Source of the DNA: Mycolicibacterium komanii
GTDB lineage: Bacteria; Actinomycetota; Actinomycetes; Mycobacteriales; Mycobacteriaceae
Assembly (NCBI RefSeq): GCF_001050035.1
Contig: NZ_CVTA01000013.1
Span: 1-64,000, forward strand
DNA length: 64,000 bases
Direction of reading: 5' to 3'
Below, piece after piece: positions 44,309 through 52,274 of this stretch; position 1 is the stretch's first letter; every line of letters starts with the position of its first letter. Below the pieces are notes generated by a model. It was given only the letters and a program-made list of their open reading frames with translations, did not search any database and was not told the DNA's origin. Both the position numbers and the translations under genes were made by a program.

Positions 44309-45555
44309 GACTGGTGCTGAACGCGCTGCACTGGGCCAAGATTCGCCGCCTGGGCCTGTCGGCGTTCGCGCTGGCGATGATGTTCGTCATCGGCGTGACG
44401 TACCTGATGTTCGGGACGTTGCGCCTCGATCCGGTGAGCACTGAGTCATTAATTCGCGTCCATCTCGCCCAGACCGGTGGCCTGCTCCCGGGGCAGGACG
44501 TGACGCTGCGCGGTGTACCCGTGGGCCGGGTGCGTTCCATCGAGTTGTCCAACACCGGCGCCGTCGCGGTGGCGGCGCTGCATCCCGGCACCCGGATCCC
44601 AACCGACACCGAGGTCCGGGTCTCGGCGCTGTCGCCGGCCGGTGAGCAGTACCTCGACTTTCGCGCCGACCGCAACGACGGCCCCTACCTCGCCGACGGC
44701 GCCGAAATCGCCAGCGATCGAACGCGAACACCGGTGACGCTGGCCAAGCTGCTCGGCGACCTCGACGGCACACTGGAACAGGTCGACAGCGCGCGGTTGT
44801 CGGCCGTCCTGGACGAACTACGGGTCGGACCGGAAGGCGCGGACAAACTCGCCGCCATCCTCGACGGTGGTGCATTCCTGGTGTCGACACTGGATTCGGT
44901 TCTGCCCCAGACTGTCAGCCTGATCCGCAACAGCAAGGTGGTGCTGTCGACCATGCGGGACGTCAGCCCGGGCATGGCCGCGACGTCGTCGGACTTGTCG
45001 ACGATCCTCGCCGGCGTCGAACGCATGGACGGCGGCTACCGCAATCTACTTGACCGTGCACCCGAGGCGTTCTCGGGCATCGACGCCGTCATCGCCGACA
45101 ACTCGCCGACGATGGTGCAGTTGCTCGGGAACCTGACCACCGTCTCCCAACTGGCATACCTGCGGGTGCCCGCCCTTGAGGAGTTCTTCTTTCCGCAATA
45201 CCGGACCGGTTCGGCGCTCGAGGCGATCGGCAGCACCTTCCGCGACGGCGGGGTGTGGGGAGCGGTGAGCCTGTACTCGCGATATGGCTGTGACTACAAC
45301 CTGCCGAAGGCGCCGCCGACGCTGACCGACTTTCCGGAGCCCTTTCTCTACACCTATTGTCCGAATCCCGACCCGAAATACCTTGTGCGCGGCGCTCGTA
45401 ACGCACCGCGTCCACCCGGCGACGACACCGCGGGCCCGCCGCCCGGTGCGCATCCGTTGCAACGCGCCGATCCGGTTCCCACCGGTCCGCTCACCATCCC
45501 GACGCCGTATGGCGGTCCCGTCCTCCCGCTTCCGCCACCGCCGAGTGGGCCGTGA
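44305..45555 (+). CDS. MceF-type protein
   Basis: Sixth Mce protein, 416 residues. The signal-anchor helix is at about 14-34 (LSAFALAMMFVIGVTYLMFG), the MCE domain at about 40-125 (TGGLLPGQDVTLRGVPVGRVRSI), followed by helices and a Pro-rich tail (IPTPYGGPVLPLPPPPSGP). Two cysteines near 330-350 (YGCDYN, YTYCPN) are family-typical. ATG 44305 overlaps the mceE stop. A 44-bp gap with a strong GAAAGGAG leads to the first Mce-associated gene. Confidence 0.92.
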   Translation: MRLVLNALHWAKIRRLGLSAFALAMMFVIGVTYLMFGTLRLDPVSTESLIRVHLAQTGGLLPGQDVTLRGVPVGRVRSIELSNTGAVAVAALHPGTRIPTDTEVRVSALSPAGEQYLDFRADRNDGPYLADGAEIASDRTRTPVTLAKLLGDLDGTLEQVDSARLSAVLDELRVGPEGADKLAAILDGGAFLVSTLDSVLPQTVSLIRNSKVVLSTMRDVSPGMAATSSDLSTILAGVERMDGGYRNLLDRAPEAFSGIDAVIADNSPTMVQLLGNLTTVSQLAYLRVPALEEFFFPQYRTGSALEAIGSTFRDGGVWGAVSLYSRYGCDYNLPKAPPTLTDFPEPFLYTYCPNPDPKYLVRGARNAPRPPGDDTAGPPPGAHPLQRADPVPTGPLTIPTPYGGPVLPLPPPPSGP

Positions 45556-45599
45556 GGCCAAGCAACGGACCGGCTCGATTACCCTGAAAGGAGCAATAG

Positions 45600-46253
45600 A
45601 TGACTACTCGCGAACAGGTGCTGGCACTGGACTCCACCGAGGACAACGACGCTGACGAGACCCGGTCGGAGAAGGCCGGTGAGGAGGCCGCCGCCGGCGA
45701 GCCCGATTCGGAGTCGGACGCGAACGCGGATGAGTCCGAATCGGATTCACCGCGCCGACGGTGGCTGCGTCGGCCCAGTCGAAAGGTTGTTGCGCTGGGG
45801 CTGGGTGCCCTGCTCGTGATCGGATCACTGGCCACCAGCGTCGTGCTGGCCATCGACCTGAAGCGGGAGCGGGAGGTGGCCGACGCCGGCCAGCAGGCGC
45901 TCGCCGCGGCGCAACAGTATGCGGTCGTGCTGACCAGCGTCGACGCATACAAGCTCGACGAGAACTTCACGGCGGTGCTGGACGGTGCGACCGGCGAGTT
46001 CAAGCAGATGTACAGCGAGTCCAGCAATCAGCTCAAACAGGCGCTGATCGACAACAAGGCCAGAGCCGACGGCAAGGTCATCGCGGCCGGTATCAAGTCG
46101 GCGACCAAGGACAAGGTCGAGGTGATGCTCTTTCTCGACCAGTCGGTCACCAATGCGCTGAATCCCGAACCGCGCCTTGATCGCAACCGCATCATCATCA
46201 CCATGGAAAAGGTCGACGGCCGCTGGCTGGCCAGTGATGTCGTGCTGCCGTGA
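45600..46253 (+). CDS. Mce-associated membrane protein (Mas-type) with acidic N-terminus
   Basis: A 217-residue single-pass protein of the type that follows mceF in mycobacterial mce operons and that, for Mce4/Mce1, stabilises the transporter. The first 60 residues are strongly acidic and predicted disordered (DSTEDNDADETRSE..., ESESDSP), then RRRWLRRPSRK and a transmembrane helix (about 63-86), then an extracytoplasmic alpha+beta domain (about 95-217, a SnoaL/VirB8-like Mas fold; ALAAAQQYAVVLTSVD, QVIAAGIKSAT-type, VDGRWLASDVVLP). ATG 45600 has GAAAGGAG 7 bp upstream. The overlap GTGA couples it to the next gene. Confidence 0.87.
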   Translation: MTTREQVLALDSTEDNDADETRSEKAGEEAAAGEPDSESDANADESESDSPRRRWLRRPSRKVVALGLGALLVIGSLATSVVLAIDLKREREVADAGQQALAAAQQYAVVLTSVDAYKLDENFTAVLDGATGEFKQMYSESSNQLKQALIDNKARADGKVIAAGIKSATKDKVEVMLFLDQSVTNALNPEPRLDRNRIIITMEKVDGRWLASDVVLP

Positions 46254-46987
46254 GCCGGTTTATCGCGCGGTCTGCGGGCGTACTGCTCGGCGCGGCGCTG
46301 GTGGGGGCGTTCATCGGGACGTCGCCGACGGCCGTCGCTGACACCACATCCAACGGGGTCACCTACACCGTCGTGCCCGACGTACGCGGCGGGACCAGCC
46401 CGCAAGGGCCCGGCGAGTGGACGGTGAACTACGAGAAGCTCGCAGGCGGTGACCCGGCGGTCACCGATGCGATCAATCGGATCCTCGACGACGAGGCCGA
46501 CGGTCAGGTGTGGCTCTTCGCGGCCAGCGCCAGCAAGAGCTCGCGTTGGGTGTTCAACACCCAGGGCAGGCTGATGTTCCGGCCGATGACCATCTCGGAA
46601 CTGTGGCAAGGCCAGTACAACGCCTTCGACCTGCCGAACATGCCCGTCGACACCGTTGCCACCCGGGTTTTCGACTCCCGCAGCGGAATTCAAATCGTAT
46701 GGAAGAACCTGTTCGTCGACGAGCAGGCCGGGCTGAACCGGCTGGGCGAGCTGACCAAGACGATCCTGCCTGCCACCTACCCGGATCCACCGCTGGGCGG
46801 ATGGGGGGAGTACTACGCGGGCTGGGCGCCGGTGGAGCGCAACTTCCGATTCTGGATCCCGACCGACGCCGGCATCCAGATGTATTTCCCCGAGGGGCAA
46901 TTCGGCAGGGAGGTGCGATCGATCACGATCCCGTGGGCCGGGGTGGCCGATCTGATCGCTCCGGTGTTCGCGCCGATCACCAGTTGA
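46250..46987 (+). CDS. Exported RsiV/Mpt64-like (DUF3298-type) protein, last gene of the Mce operon
   Basis: A 245-residue secreted protein. The signal peptide (1-30, IARSAGVLLGAALVGAFIG... cut after AVA-D) precedes a domain with the RsiV/Mpt64 pattern: YTVVPDVRGG, EWTVNYEKLAGGDPAVTDAINRILDDEA, then a C-terminal FWIPTDAGIQMYFPEGQFGREVRSITIPW, which is the DUF3298 signature. This position in mce operons is usually taken by another Mas protein, so an Mpt64-like member is noteworthy. GTG 46250 overlaps the previous stop. Its last 11 bp overlap the end of the convergent DUF2599 gene. Confidence 0.8.
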   Translation: MSRFIARSAGVLLGAALVGAFIGTSPTAVADTTSNGVTYTVVPDVRGGTSPQGPGEWTVNYEKLAGGDPAVTDAINRILDDEADGQVWLFAASASKSSRWVFNTQGRLMFRPMTISELWQGQYNAFDLPNMPVDTVATRVFDSRSGIQIVWKNLFVDEQAGLNRLGELTKTILPATYPDPPLGGWGEYYAGWAPVERNFRFWIPTDAGIQMYFPEGQFGREVRSITIPWAGVADLIAPVFAPITS

Positions 46988-47414
46988 GGACGTCGTCCGC
47001 TCCGCCGGGATTACACCCTGAATTCTGCATGATGATGCTCGACACGACCGGTCGCCACGGTTCGAGGTTCCACGTGCCGACCTTGCCTGGATTGGTGAAG
47101 GTGGACAGCTGCCAGTAGCACATGAACTGGTTCTGCATGGACAGCGTGTTGGCGTCGGGCGCATGCTCGAGCAACTCCGCCCACGCGTCGTAGCTCTGCG
47201 CGCCGTTGCTGAACGGACCCGACCCCGCCCAACCCCATGGCGTGGGGTAGATCCGCAGCGTCGCGCGATCGCCGTGGTACTCCCAGACGGTGTGATCGAT
47301 GTAGTCGGGCGAGCCCGGCGGCCGCGGAGGCGGCGGTTGCGCATGCGCCATCACCGCACCGGGAAACAGCACGGCGACGCCCGCCGCGACGGCGAGCATT
47401 CGACCAATCCTCAC
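46977..47414 (-). CDS. Small secreted DUF2599-like protein
   Basis: A 145-residue exported protein with a signal peptide (1-25, MLAVAAGVAVLFPGAVMAHA) and the pattern HTVWEYHGDRATLRIYPTPWGW...YDAWAELL...SMQNQFMCYWQL, which I associate with mycobacterial DUF2599 proteins. Two cysteines (FMCYW and SGCNPG) may pair. GTG 47414 has GAGGTGAG just upstream. It is convergent with the Mce operon (11-bp overlap) and 14 bp downstream of the aldehyde dehydrogenase gene on the same strand. The function is unknown. Confidence 0.75.
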   Translation of the reverse strand: MRIGRMLAVAAGVAVLFPGAVMAHAQPPPPRPPGSPDYIDHTVWEYHGDRATLRIYPTPWGWAGSGPFSNGAQSYDAWAELLEHAPDANTLSMQNQFMCYWQLSTFTNPGKVGTWNLEPWRPVVSSIIMQNSGCNPGGADDVLNW

Positions 47415-47428
47415 GGTCTCACCTCACA

Positions 47429-48904
47429 TCAGCCCACCGGCCATTGAAGCGCCTTGTGCTGCAGGTACTCCGAAAGCCCATGCTCACCGAACTCCCGCCC
47501 GATGCCGCTGTGCTTGTACCCGCCGAACGGCGCGCTCGGGTTCAGTCCGCCGCCACCACCATTGATGATGACCGTACCCGCGCGCAACCGGCGTCCCACC
47601 GCCACCGCGCGCAACGGATCGGCCGACCAGACGCCACCCGCCAAGCCGTAGCGGCTGTCGTTGGCCAGCCGCACCGCCTCGTCGTCGTCGCTGAACGGGA
47701 TCACGACACCGACCGGTCCGAAGAACTCGTCCTGAGCGATACGCATCGAGTTGTCCACCCCGACGAACAGCGTCGGTTCCACGAAGAAGCCACGTTCCAA
47801 CTGCGCGGGACGCTTTCCGCCGAAGGCGATCTGCGCACCCTCGTCGACGCCGGTGGCGATCAGCGACTCGACCCGCTGGCGTTGCACCTCGCGAATCAAC
47901 GGTCCCATCATCGTCGCCGGATCCGACGGGTCGCCCACGCTGATGAAGCCGAGCACTCCGGCAATGCGGGCGACCAGCTCGTCGTGCAGTGACTGGTGCA
48001 CAAGGATCCGGGTCAACAGCGCGCAACCCTGGCCGGCGTGAGTGACGATGCCCGCGAGCACGCTTTCCATCACCTTGTCGAGGTCGGCGTCGTCGAGAAT
48101 GATGTTCGCCGACTTGCCGCCGAGTTCGAGAACGACCTTCTTCAACGAGTCCGCTGCCTGCGTATAGACCCTGCGGCCCACCGCATCCGAGCCGGTGAAG
48201 CTCACCAGGTCCACCCCCGGATGCGTCGTCAACGCCTCGCCTTCGGCGATGTCGCCGGTGACCACGTTGAGCACGCCCGGCGGCAGACCGGCGGCCTCGG
48301 CCACCTCGCCGAGCACCAACGCCTCCAGCGGCGTGTACGGCGACGGTTTGAGCACCGCGGTGCACCCGGCGGCCAACGCGGGTCCGATCTTGGCCAGGTT
48401 CAGCAGGAACGGGAAGTTGAACGGGGTGATGAGCGCTGCGACGCCGTAGGCCTCGCGCATCATCATGCCCTGGCCGATGCCATGGCCCATCACCGGACGC
48501 ACGGGCGGCTCGAAGTCGAACTGCGGTAGCACCCGTTCGGTCAGGTCACGGAAGTGGTCGATCGGGGTACCGACCTGAAGCATCTCGGAGAGCATGCGGG
48601 TCGAACCGGCCTCGGCGATGCTCAACTCGATGAGTTCGTCTCGGCGGCGGGTGAGTTCGTCGGCCATGGCGGCCAGAACACGGCCACGCTCTGACGGGCG
48701 CATCGTCGGCCACGGCCCCTCGTCGAACGCGGTGCGGGCGGCGGTGACAGCGGCGTCGATGTCGGCGACGGTCGCCTGCGGCACCTCGGCGATGGCTTCC
48801 TCGGTCGCCGGGTTCACCACCGTGACGGTGTCGTTGCCGGTGCCCGACGTCCAAGCGCCGTCGATGAACAAGCCCTTGTGCGTGGAAACGGTCGTCGCTG
48901 TCAC
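47429..48904 (-). CDS. NAD(P)+-dependent aldehyde dehydrogenase
   Basis: Oxidises an aldehyde to a carboxylic acid. It has 491 residues with all core elements: the coenzyme motif ITPFNFPFLLNLAKIGPALAAG (about 159-180), LKPSPYTPLEAL, FTGSDAVGRRV, catalytic base Glu260 in LELGGKSANI and nucleophile Cys294 in GQGCALLTR, and EEFFGPV-type RIAQDEFFGPVGVVIPF. GTG 48904 has GGAGGAATTC just upstream. It is divergent from a FadR regulator with 82 bp between, the usual arrangement for a regulator controlling its neighbour. It could act on an alcohol/aldehyde intermediate of the lipid pathway; the substrate is unknown. Confidence 0.93.
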   Translation of the reverse strand: MTATTVSTHKGLFIDGAWTSGTGNDTVTVVNPATEEAIAEVPQATVADIDAAVTAARTAFDEGPWPTMRPSERGRVLAAMADELTRRRDELIELSIAEAGSTRMLSEMLQVGTPIDHFRDLTERVLPQFDFEPPVRPVMGHGIGQGMMMREAYGVAALITPFNFPFLLNLAKIGPALAAGCTAVLKPSPYTPLEALVLGEVAEAAGLPPGVLNVVTGDIAEGEALTTHPGVDLVSFTGSDAVGRRVYTQAADSLKKVVLELGGKSANIILDDADLDKVMESVLAGIVTHAGQGCALLTRILVHQSLHDELVARIAGVLGFISVGDPSDPATMMGPLIREVQRQRVESLIATGVDEGAQIAFGGKRPAQLERGFFVEPTLFVGVDNSMRIAQDEFFGPVGVVIPFSDDDEAVRLANDSRYGLAGGVWSADPLRAVAVGRRLRAGTVIINGGGGGLNPSAPFGGYKHSGIGREFGEHGLSEYLQHKALQWPVG

Positions 48905-48931
48905 TGAATTCCTCCTAGGTCCGCGTCATTG

Positions 48932-48948
48932 AGTAAGCTGAATTAGCT
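48932..48948 (+). promoter_or_regulatory. Shared island motif, copy B (aldehyde dehydrogenase/FadR divergent region)
   Basis: AGTAAGCTGAATTAGCT lies in the 82-bp gap between the divergent aldehyde dehydrogenase and FadR genes. It agrees with copy D at 12 of 17 positions and contains the inverted pair AGCT...AGCT. FadR-family regulators typically bind a short palindrome in such divergent regions. Confidence 0.45.
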
Positions 48949-48986
48949 ATTTCCTTGGTGTCATCGGCGGGTAGGGCGGGAGGGTG

Positions 48987-49781
48987 ATGGAACTGAACGG
49001 CCGTGGCGACCGCTCGTCCAAGCTCGTCCGCGCCCCCAAGACCGCCGAACTGATCGCCGACCACCTGCGCAGCAGCATCGTCCGCGGCGTGCTCAAGAAG
49101 GGCGACGCACTGCCGACCGAGGTGGAACTCGTGCGGCAGTTCGGGGTGTCCCGGCCCACGCTGCGCGAGGCATTCCGGATCCTGGAGAGCGAGTCGCTGA
49201 TCGTGGTGCGCCGCGGTTCCCGGGGCGGCGTGTTGGTGTCCTCGCCCGAAACCGCAGTGGCAGCACGGGATTTCGGCCTGCTGCTGCAGATGTCGAAAAC
49301 CACGCTGGCCGACGTGTACGAGGCACGCAAGGTTTTCGAACCTGCGGCCGTCGAGCTGCTGGCCAAACGGGCGAAACCCGACGACATCACCGAATTGCGG
49401 TCCACCTGCTCGGCTTTGGCGGCCCTGATCGCCGAGGGCGCCAAGGACGCCGACCTCGGCGAGTGGACGGCCGTCGTCTTCCGGTTCCACGACATCATCC
49501 TCGAGCGTTCCGGAAACAACACCATGGCCCTGGTCGGGGCGGTGTTGCGCGATGTCATCACCAAGCACATGGATCGCGCGGTCACCACCGCCGCCGGTCC
49601 CGAGGTGATCGAGAAGCAGTTCAAGCAGACGCTGCGCACCTTTGAGAAGTTCATCGCGCTGATCGAAGACGGAGACGCGGCAGGGGCCAGGGACCTCTGG
49701 ACCGCCCACATGAATCGTGCGGGCCGCCAGATGCTCTGGGGCGACCTCGCCAACGAAACGGTCCTCGACCTGTACTCCTGA
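48987..49781 (+). CDS. GntR/FadR-family transcriptional regulator
   Basis: A 264-residue regulator. The N-terminal winged HTH (about 12-80) has AELIADHLRSSIVRGVLKKGDALPTEVELVRQFGVSRPTLREAFRILESE, and RRGSRGGVLV forms the wing. The C-terminal FCD domain (about 100-240) binds an acyl or organic-acid effector; VVFRFHDIILERSGN holds one conserved His. ATG 48987 follows GGGAGGGTG; GTG 48984 is an alternative. It is divergent from the aldehyde dehydrogenase and converges on the CaiB gene with 4 bp between stops. The likely targets are those neighbours and possibly the wider island through the shared motif. Confidence 0.9.
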   Translation: MELNGRGDRSSKLVRAPKTAELIADHLRSSIVRGVLKKGDALPTEVELVRQFGVSRPTLREAFRILESESLIVVRRGSRGGVLVSSPETAVAARDFGLLLQMSKTTLADVYEARKVFEPAAVELLAKRAKPDDITELRSTCSALAALIAEGAKDADLGEWTAVVFRFHDIILERSGNNTMALVGAVLRDVITKHMDRAVTTAAGPEVIEKQFKQTLRTFEKFIALIEDGDAAGARDLWTAHMNRAGRQMLWGDLANETVLDLYS

Positions 49782-49785
49782 CACC

Positions 49786-50994
49786 TCAGCCCAACACTCC
49801 CTGTTCGCGCAGGCCCGCGATCGTGTCCCAGTCCATGCCGCAGTCCAGCAGGATCTCCTCGGTGTGCTGCCCCAGTTCGGGCGCGGGACCCACCGGAGTG
49901 GTTGGCACGCCGTCGAATTGGTAGGGCGGAGCCACCAGACGGAACGGCTTGCCGTCGGTGCCGACGACCTCGGGCAGGTAGCCGTTCTCGGCGACCTGCG
50001 GGCTGGCGCAGACCTCATCGAACGTTGCGGCCGCGGACCAGACGCCGGAGAATCCGGCCAACGCGCTGCGCCACTCCTCGAGCGTGCGGGCACCGAACGT
50101 CGCGTCGAGTTCCGCGACGCACTCGGCACTGTTGACGAACCGCGAAAAGGCATCGCGGAACCGCTCATCGTCGATCAGGTCGTCGCGCCCGATCAGTGTG
50201 CAGAGTTCGGCCCAGAACCGGTCGGCCTGCAGGCACACCAGGTTCAGCCATCGGTCGTCGGAGGTGCGGTAGTAGTTCACGATCGGATTCGGTGCCGCCT
50301 TGCGTTCCATGCGCGGCAGTTCTTTCTCGCCGGTCGCCGCCGCGGCGATGTCGGGGCCCATGGTCCACATCCCGGTGTTCAGCAGGGAGACGTCGATCAG
50401 AGCCCCCTCACCCGACCGTTCTCGCCGGAACAGTGCCATCGCCACCGCACCGGCGATGGCGCTGGAGCCCTGCAGGTCGAAGAACGCGGCCGGTTGCGCG
50501 GCGGGTTCGGCCGCCCCCGGGGCGGTCAGTTTGTTCTGCACGCCCGCCGCCGACCACGCTGCGGCGGAATCGAATCCACCGGTCGACGCGTTGGGGCCGG
50601 TGCTGCCCCAGCCGGATCCCCGCACGTAGATCAGCCGAGGATTGCCCGCGCGCAGATCGTCGGGGTCGATGCCGAGCTTGGCCCGGACCTTCGGCAGGTA
50701 GCTGGTGAGAAATACGTCGGCGGTCTTGACGAGCCGGTGCAGCGCCTCCATGCCGGCCGGGGTGGTCAGGTCGAGGGTGATGCTGCGTTTACCCCGATTG
50801 GGCACGTGCAGAAAGGGGTTGGGCGCGCTGTCGTCGGCGTTGAGCGCATTACGCAGCGCGCGCTGGGGATCACCGGTCGGGGGCTCCACCTTGATCACGT
50901 CGGCACCGAGATCGGCCATGATGGCGCCGGCGCCGGGCACGAAGGTCCATGCCGCGACCTCGACGACGCGCACACCCTCGAACGGTCCAGCCAT
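49786..50994 (-). CDS. CaiB/BaiF-family (class III) CoA-transferase
   Basis: Transfers CoA between carboxylic acids. It has 402 residues: the family start GVRVVEVAAWTFVPGAGAIMADLGADVIKVEPP (about 6-39), SITLDLTTPAGMEALHRLVKTADVF with the conserved Asp of the active-site region, and GAVAMALFRRERSGEGALIDVSLL. ATG 50994 has GGAGGATTGAGC, a strong ribosome site. It lies 46 bp after the DUF7064/7065-like gene on the same strand. In steroid and terpenoid clusters such enzymes activate or exchange acid intermediates; the substrate here is unknown. Confidence 0.9.
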   Translation of the reverse strand: MAGPFEGVRVVEVAAWTFVPGAGAIMADLGADVIKVEPPTGDPQRALRNALNADDSAPNPFLHVPNRGKRSITLDLTTPAGMEALHRLVKTADVFLTSYLPKVRAKLGIDPDDLRAGNPRLIYVRGSGWGSTGPNASTGGFDSAAAWSAAGVQNKLTAPGAAEPAAQPAAFFDLQGSSAIAGAVAMALFRRERSGEGALIDVSLLNTGMWTMGPDIAAAATGEKELPRMERKAAPNPIVNYYRTSDDRWLNLVCLQADRFWAELCTLIGRDDLIDDERFRDAFSRFVNSAECVAELDATFGARTLEEWRSALAGFSGVWSAAATFDEVCASPQVAENGYLPEVVGTDGKPFRLVAPPYQFDGVPTTPVGPAPELGQHTEEILLDCGMDWDTIAGLREQGVLG

Positions 50995-51040
50995 GCTCAA
51001 TCCTCCTGCTGCCTGCAAAGAGTCAAATTTCGATGCGGGC

Positions 51041-52183
51041 TCACCGAACCGCCTGAAGCGCATCACGCATCCGAGCGAAGTGCTTGGGCTCCCAGATGTC
51101 CTGGTCCTCACCCCATCCGATGCGCCCGTCCATGTCGAAACGCATCAATGCCGTGCTGCCCCCGCCGTATTCACTGATGTGGCTGACCGTGAAACCCTCG
51201 GTGACCAGCTGCCTGCCCAGCGTGTCGGTGAGCCGAAGCTCCATGTGCGAACTCCATCCCGTGACCGGGTCGCGGTAGTTCTTCATCACGCTGGCCGATT
51301 TGTCGAGCGAGGCGAATTCGCCGTCGCGCAACAGCCATCCGTGGTTGAGCGGTGACCAGCCGTCGGGGCCGCCCTCGGCGACGCGCACGAACGCCAGAAA
51401 CCCGGCCTCCGGCCCGGTGTGGGCGAACACGTACTGGATGCGTCCGCGACCGCGTTCGCGCTCGATCTGGCGCCACAGCGGGCCGCCGGGGTGCAGGACA
51501 CGCCCGTTGTCGTGCGATGGCTTGTCGCTGCTCGGTTTTCGCGGGGGACGAGGCGCCCCACGAGGCGCCCAGGATCGGTCGCGCACCGAGTAGCAGTCGA
51601 TCGGGATGTGCTCGCCGTCCAACGTCAGCACCCCGGTCACGTGACCCACCTGGTCGAAATGAGTGTGGTTCATGAAGGGCGGCTCGCCGGGGGTGAACCG
51701 GCGCGGATCGTGCAGGCCGTCGAAGTGCAGGCGGATGGCGAAGTTGGCTGCCGGATCGGCGAACTCGATCTCGTACTCGCGCAGGGGGCGCACCATGCGT
51801 ACCGAGAATCCGCCGCCGGGGATGGCGATGTCGCGCAGGTCCGGGTTCGGCTCCGTCACCGGGACCTCGGTCTGCATCCGGAAGTAGCGCAACTGGTCCG
51901 GGTGGGCCCCGCGCGGGTCCCACACGTAGACGCGCCAGGTGACGGTGCGCCGCGTGGTGTGGAAGGTGGCGTGTAGCCAGCATCCGATCCTGCGTTCCGG
52001 GATGTTGAAGGACCACCAGGTGGTCTCGGCCCAGTAGGGGTCGCCTTCCGGCGCCGGGTGGAAGCTGTCGTCGGCGGGCAGCATCGGCGTATCGGCGGTG
52101 ATCACCGAGGTCAGATCCGCCTGGTCTGTCGTGTCCGTGCGGTCCGTTCGCGTCGCTGCGTCCGGACTACTGGCCCGTGGCAT
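51041..52183 (-). CDS. DUF7064/DUF7065-like protein (AttH/CrtC-type beta fold)
   Basis: A 380-residue soluble protein. The body is beta-rich with the recurring family motif YSVRDRSWAPRG (about 202-213), ETTWWSFNIPERRIGCWLHATFH (about 53-75), and VGHVTGVLTLDGEHIPID. This matches a family of actinobacterial proteins annotated DUF7064/7065 and related to the lipocalin-like AttH/CrtC (carotenoid hydratase) superfamily, often found near P450 and FadD/FadE genes. The first 33 residues are Asp/Thr-rich (DAATRTDRTDTTDQ) and may be untranslated: Met34 at 52084 is an alternative start. A 6-bp inverted repeat lies 14 bp upstream of the ATG. A role as hydratase or lipid-binding protein is inference only. 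Confidence 0.7.
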   Translation of the reverse strand: MPRASSPDAATRTDRTDTTDQADLTSVITADTPMLPADDSFHPAPEGDPYWAETTWWSFNIPERRIGCWLHATFHTTRRTVTWRVYVWDPRGAHPDQLRYFRMQTEVPVTEPNPDLRDIAIPGGGFSVRMVRPLREYEIEFADPAANFAIRLHFDGLHDPRRFTPGEPPFMNHTHFDQVGHVTGVLTLDGEHIPIDCYSVRDRSWAPRGAPRPPRKPSSDKPSHDNGRVLHPGGPLWRQIERERGRGRIQYVFAHTGPEAGFLAFVRVAEGGPDGWSPLNHGWLLRDGEFASLDKSASVMKNYRDPVTGWSSHMELRLTDTLGRQLVTEGFTVSHISEYGGGSTALMRFDMDGRIGWGEDQDIWEPKHFARMRDALQAVR

Positions 52184-52196
52184 GGCGTCATCCTAA

Positions 52197-52218
52197 CTTA
52201 AAGGATACTAATTTAAGC
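52197..52218. promoter_or_regulatory. Shared island motif, copy C, within a perfect inverted repeat
   Basis: CTTAAA (52197-52202) and TTTAAG (52212-52217) form a perfect inverted repeat with a 9-bp centre that contains GGATACTAA. AGGATACTAATTTAAGC (52202-52218) parallels copies A and D with one extra T. It sits 14 bp upstream of the DUF7064/7065-like start, a repressing position. The same strip is downstream of the thioesterase gene. Confidence 0.5.
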
Positions 52219-52274
52219 GATACTCTCGAGATCAGCGCCGGCGAATCTGCGGCGGGCATGATCTGCGCCAATCC

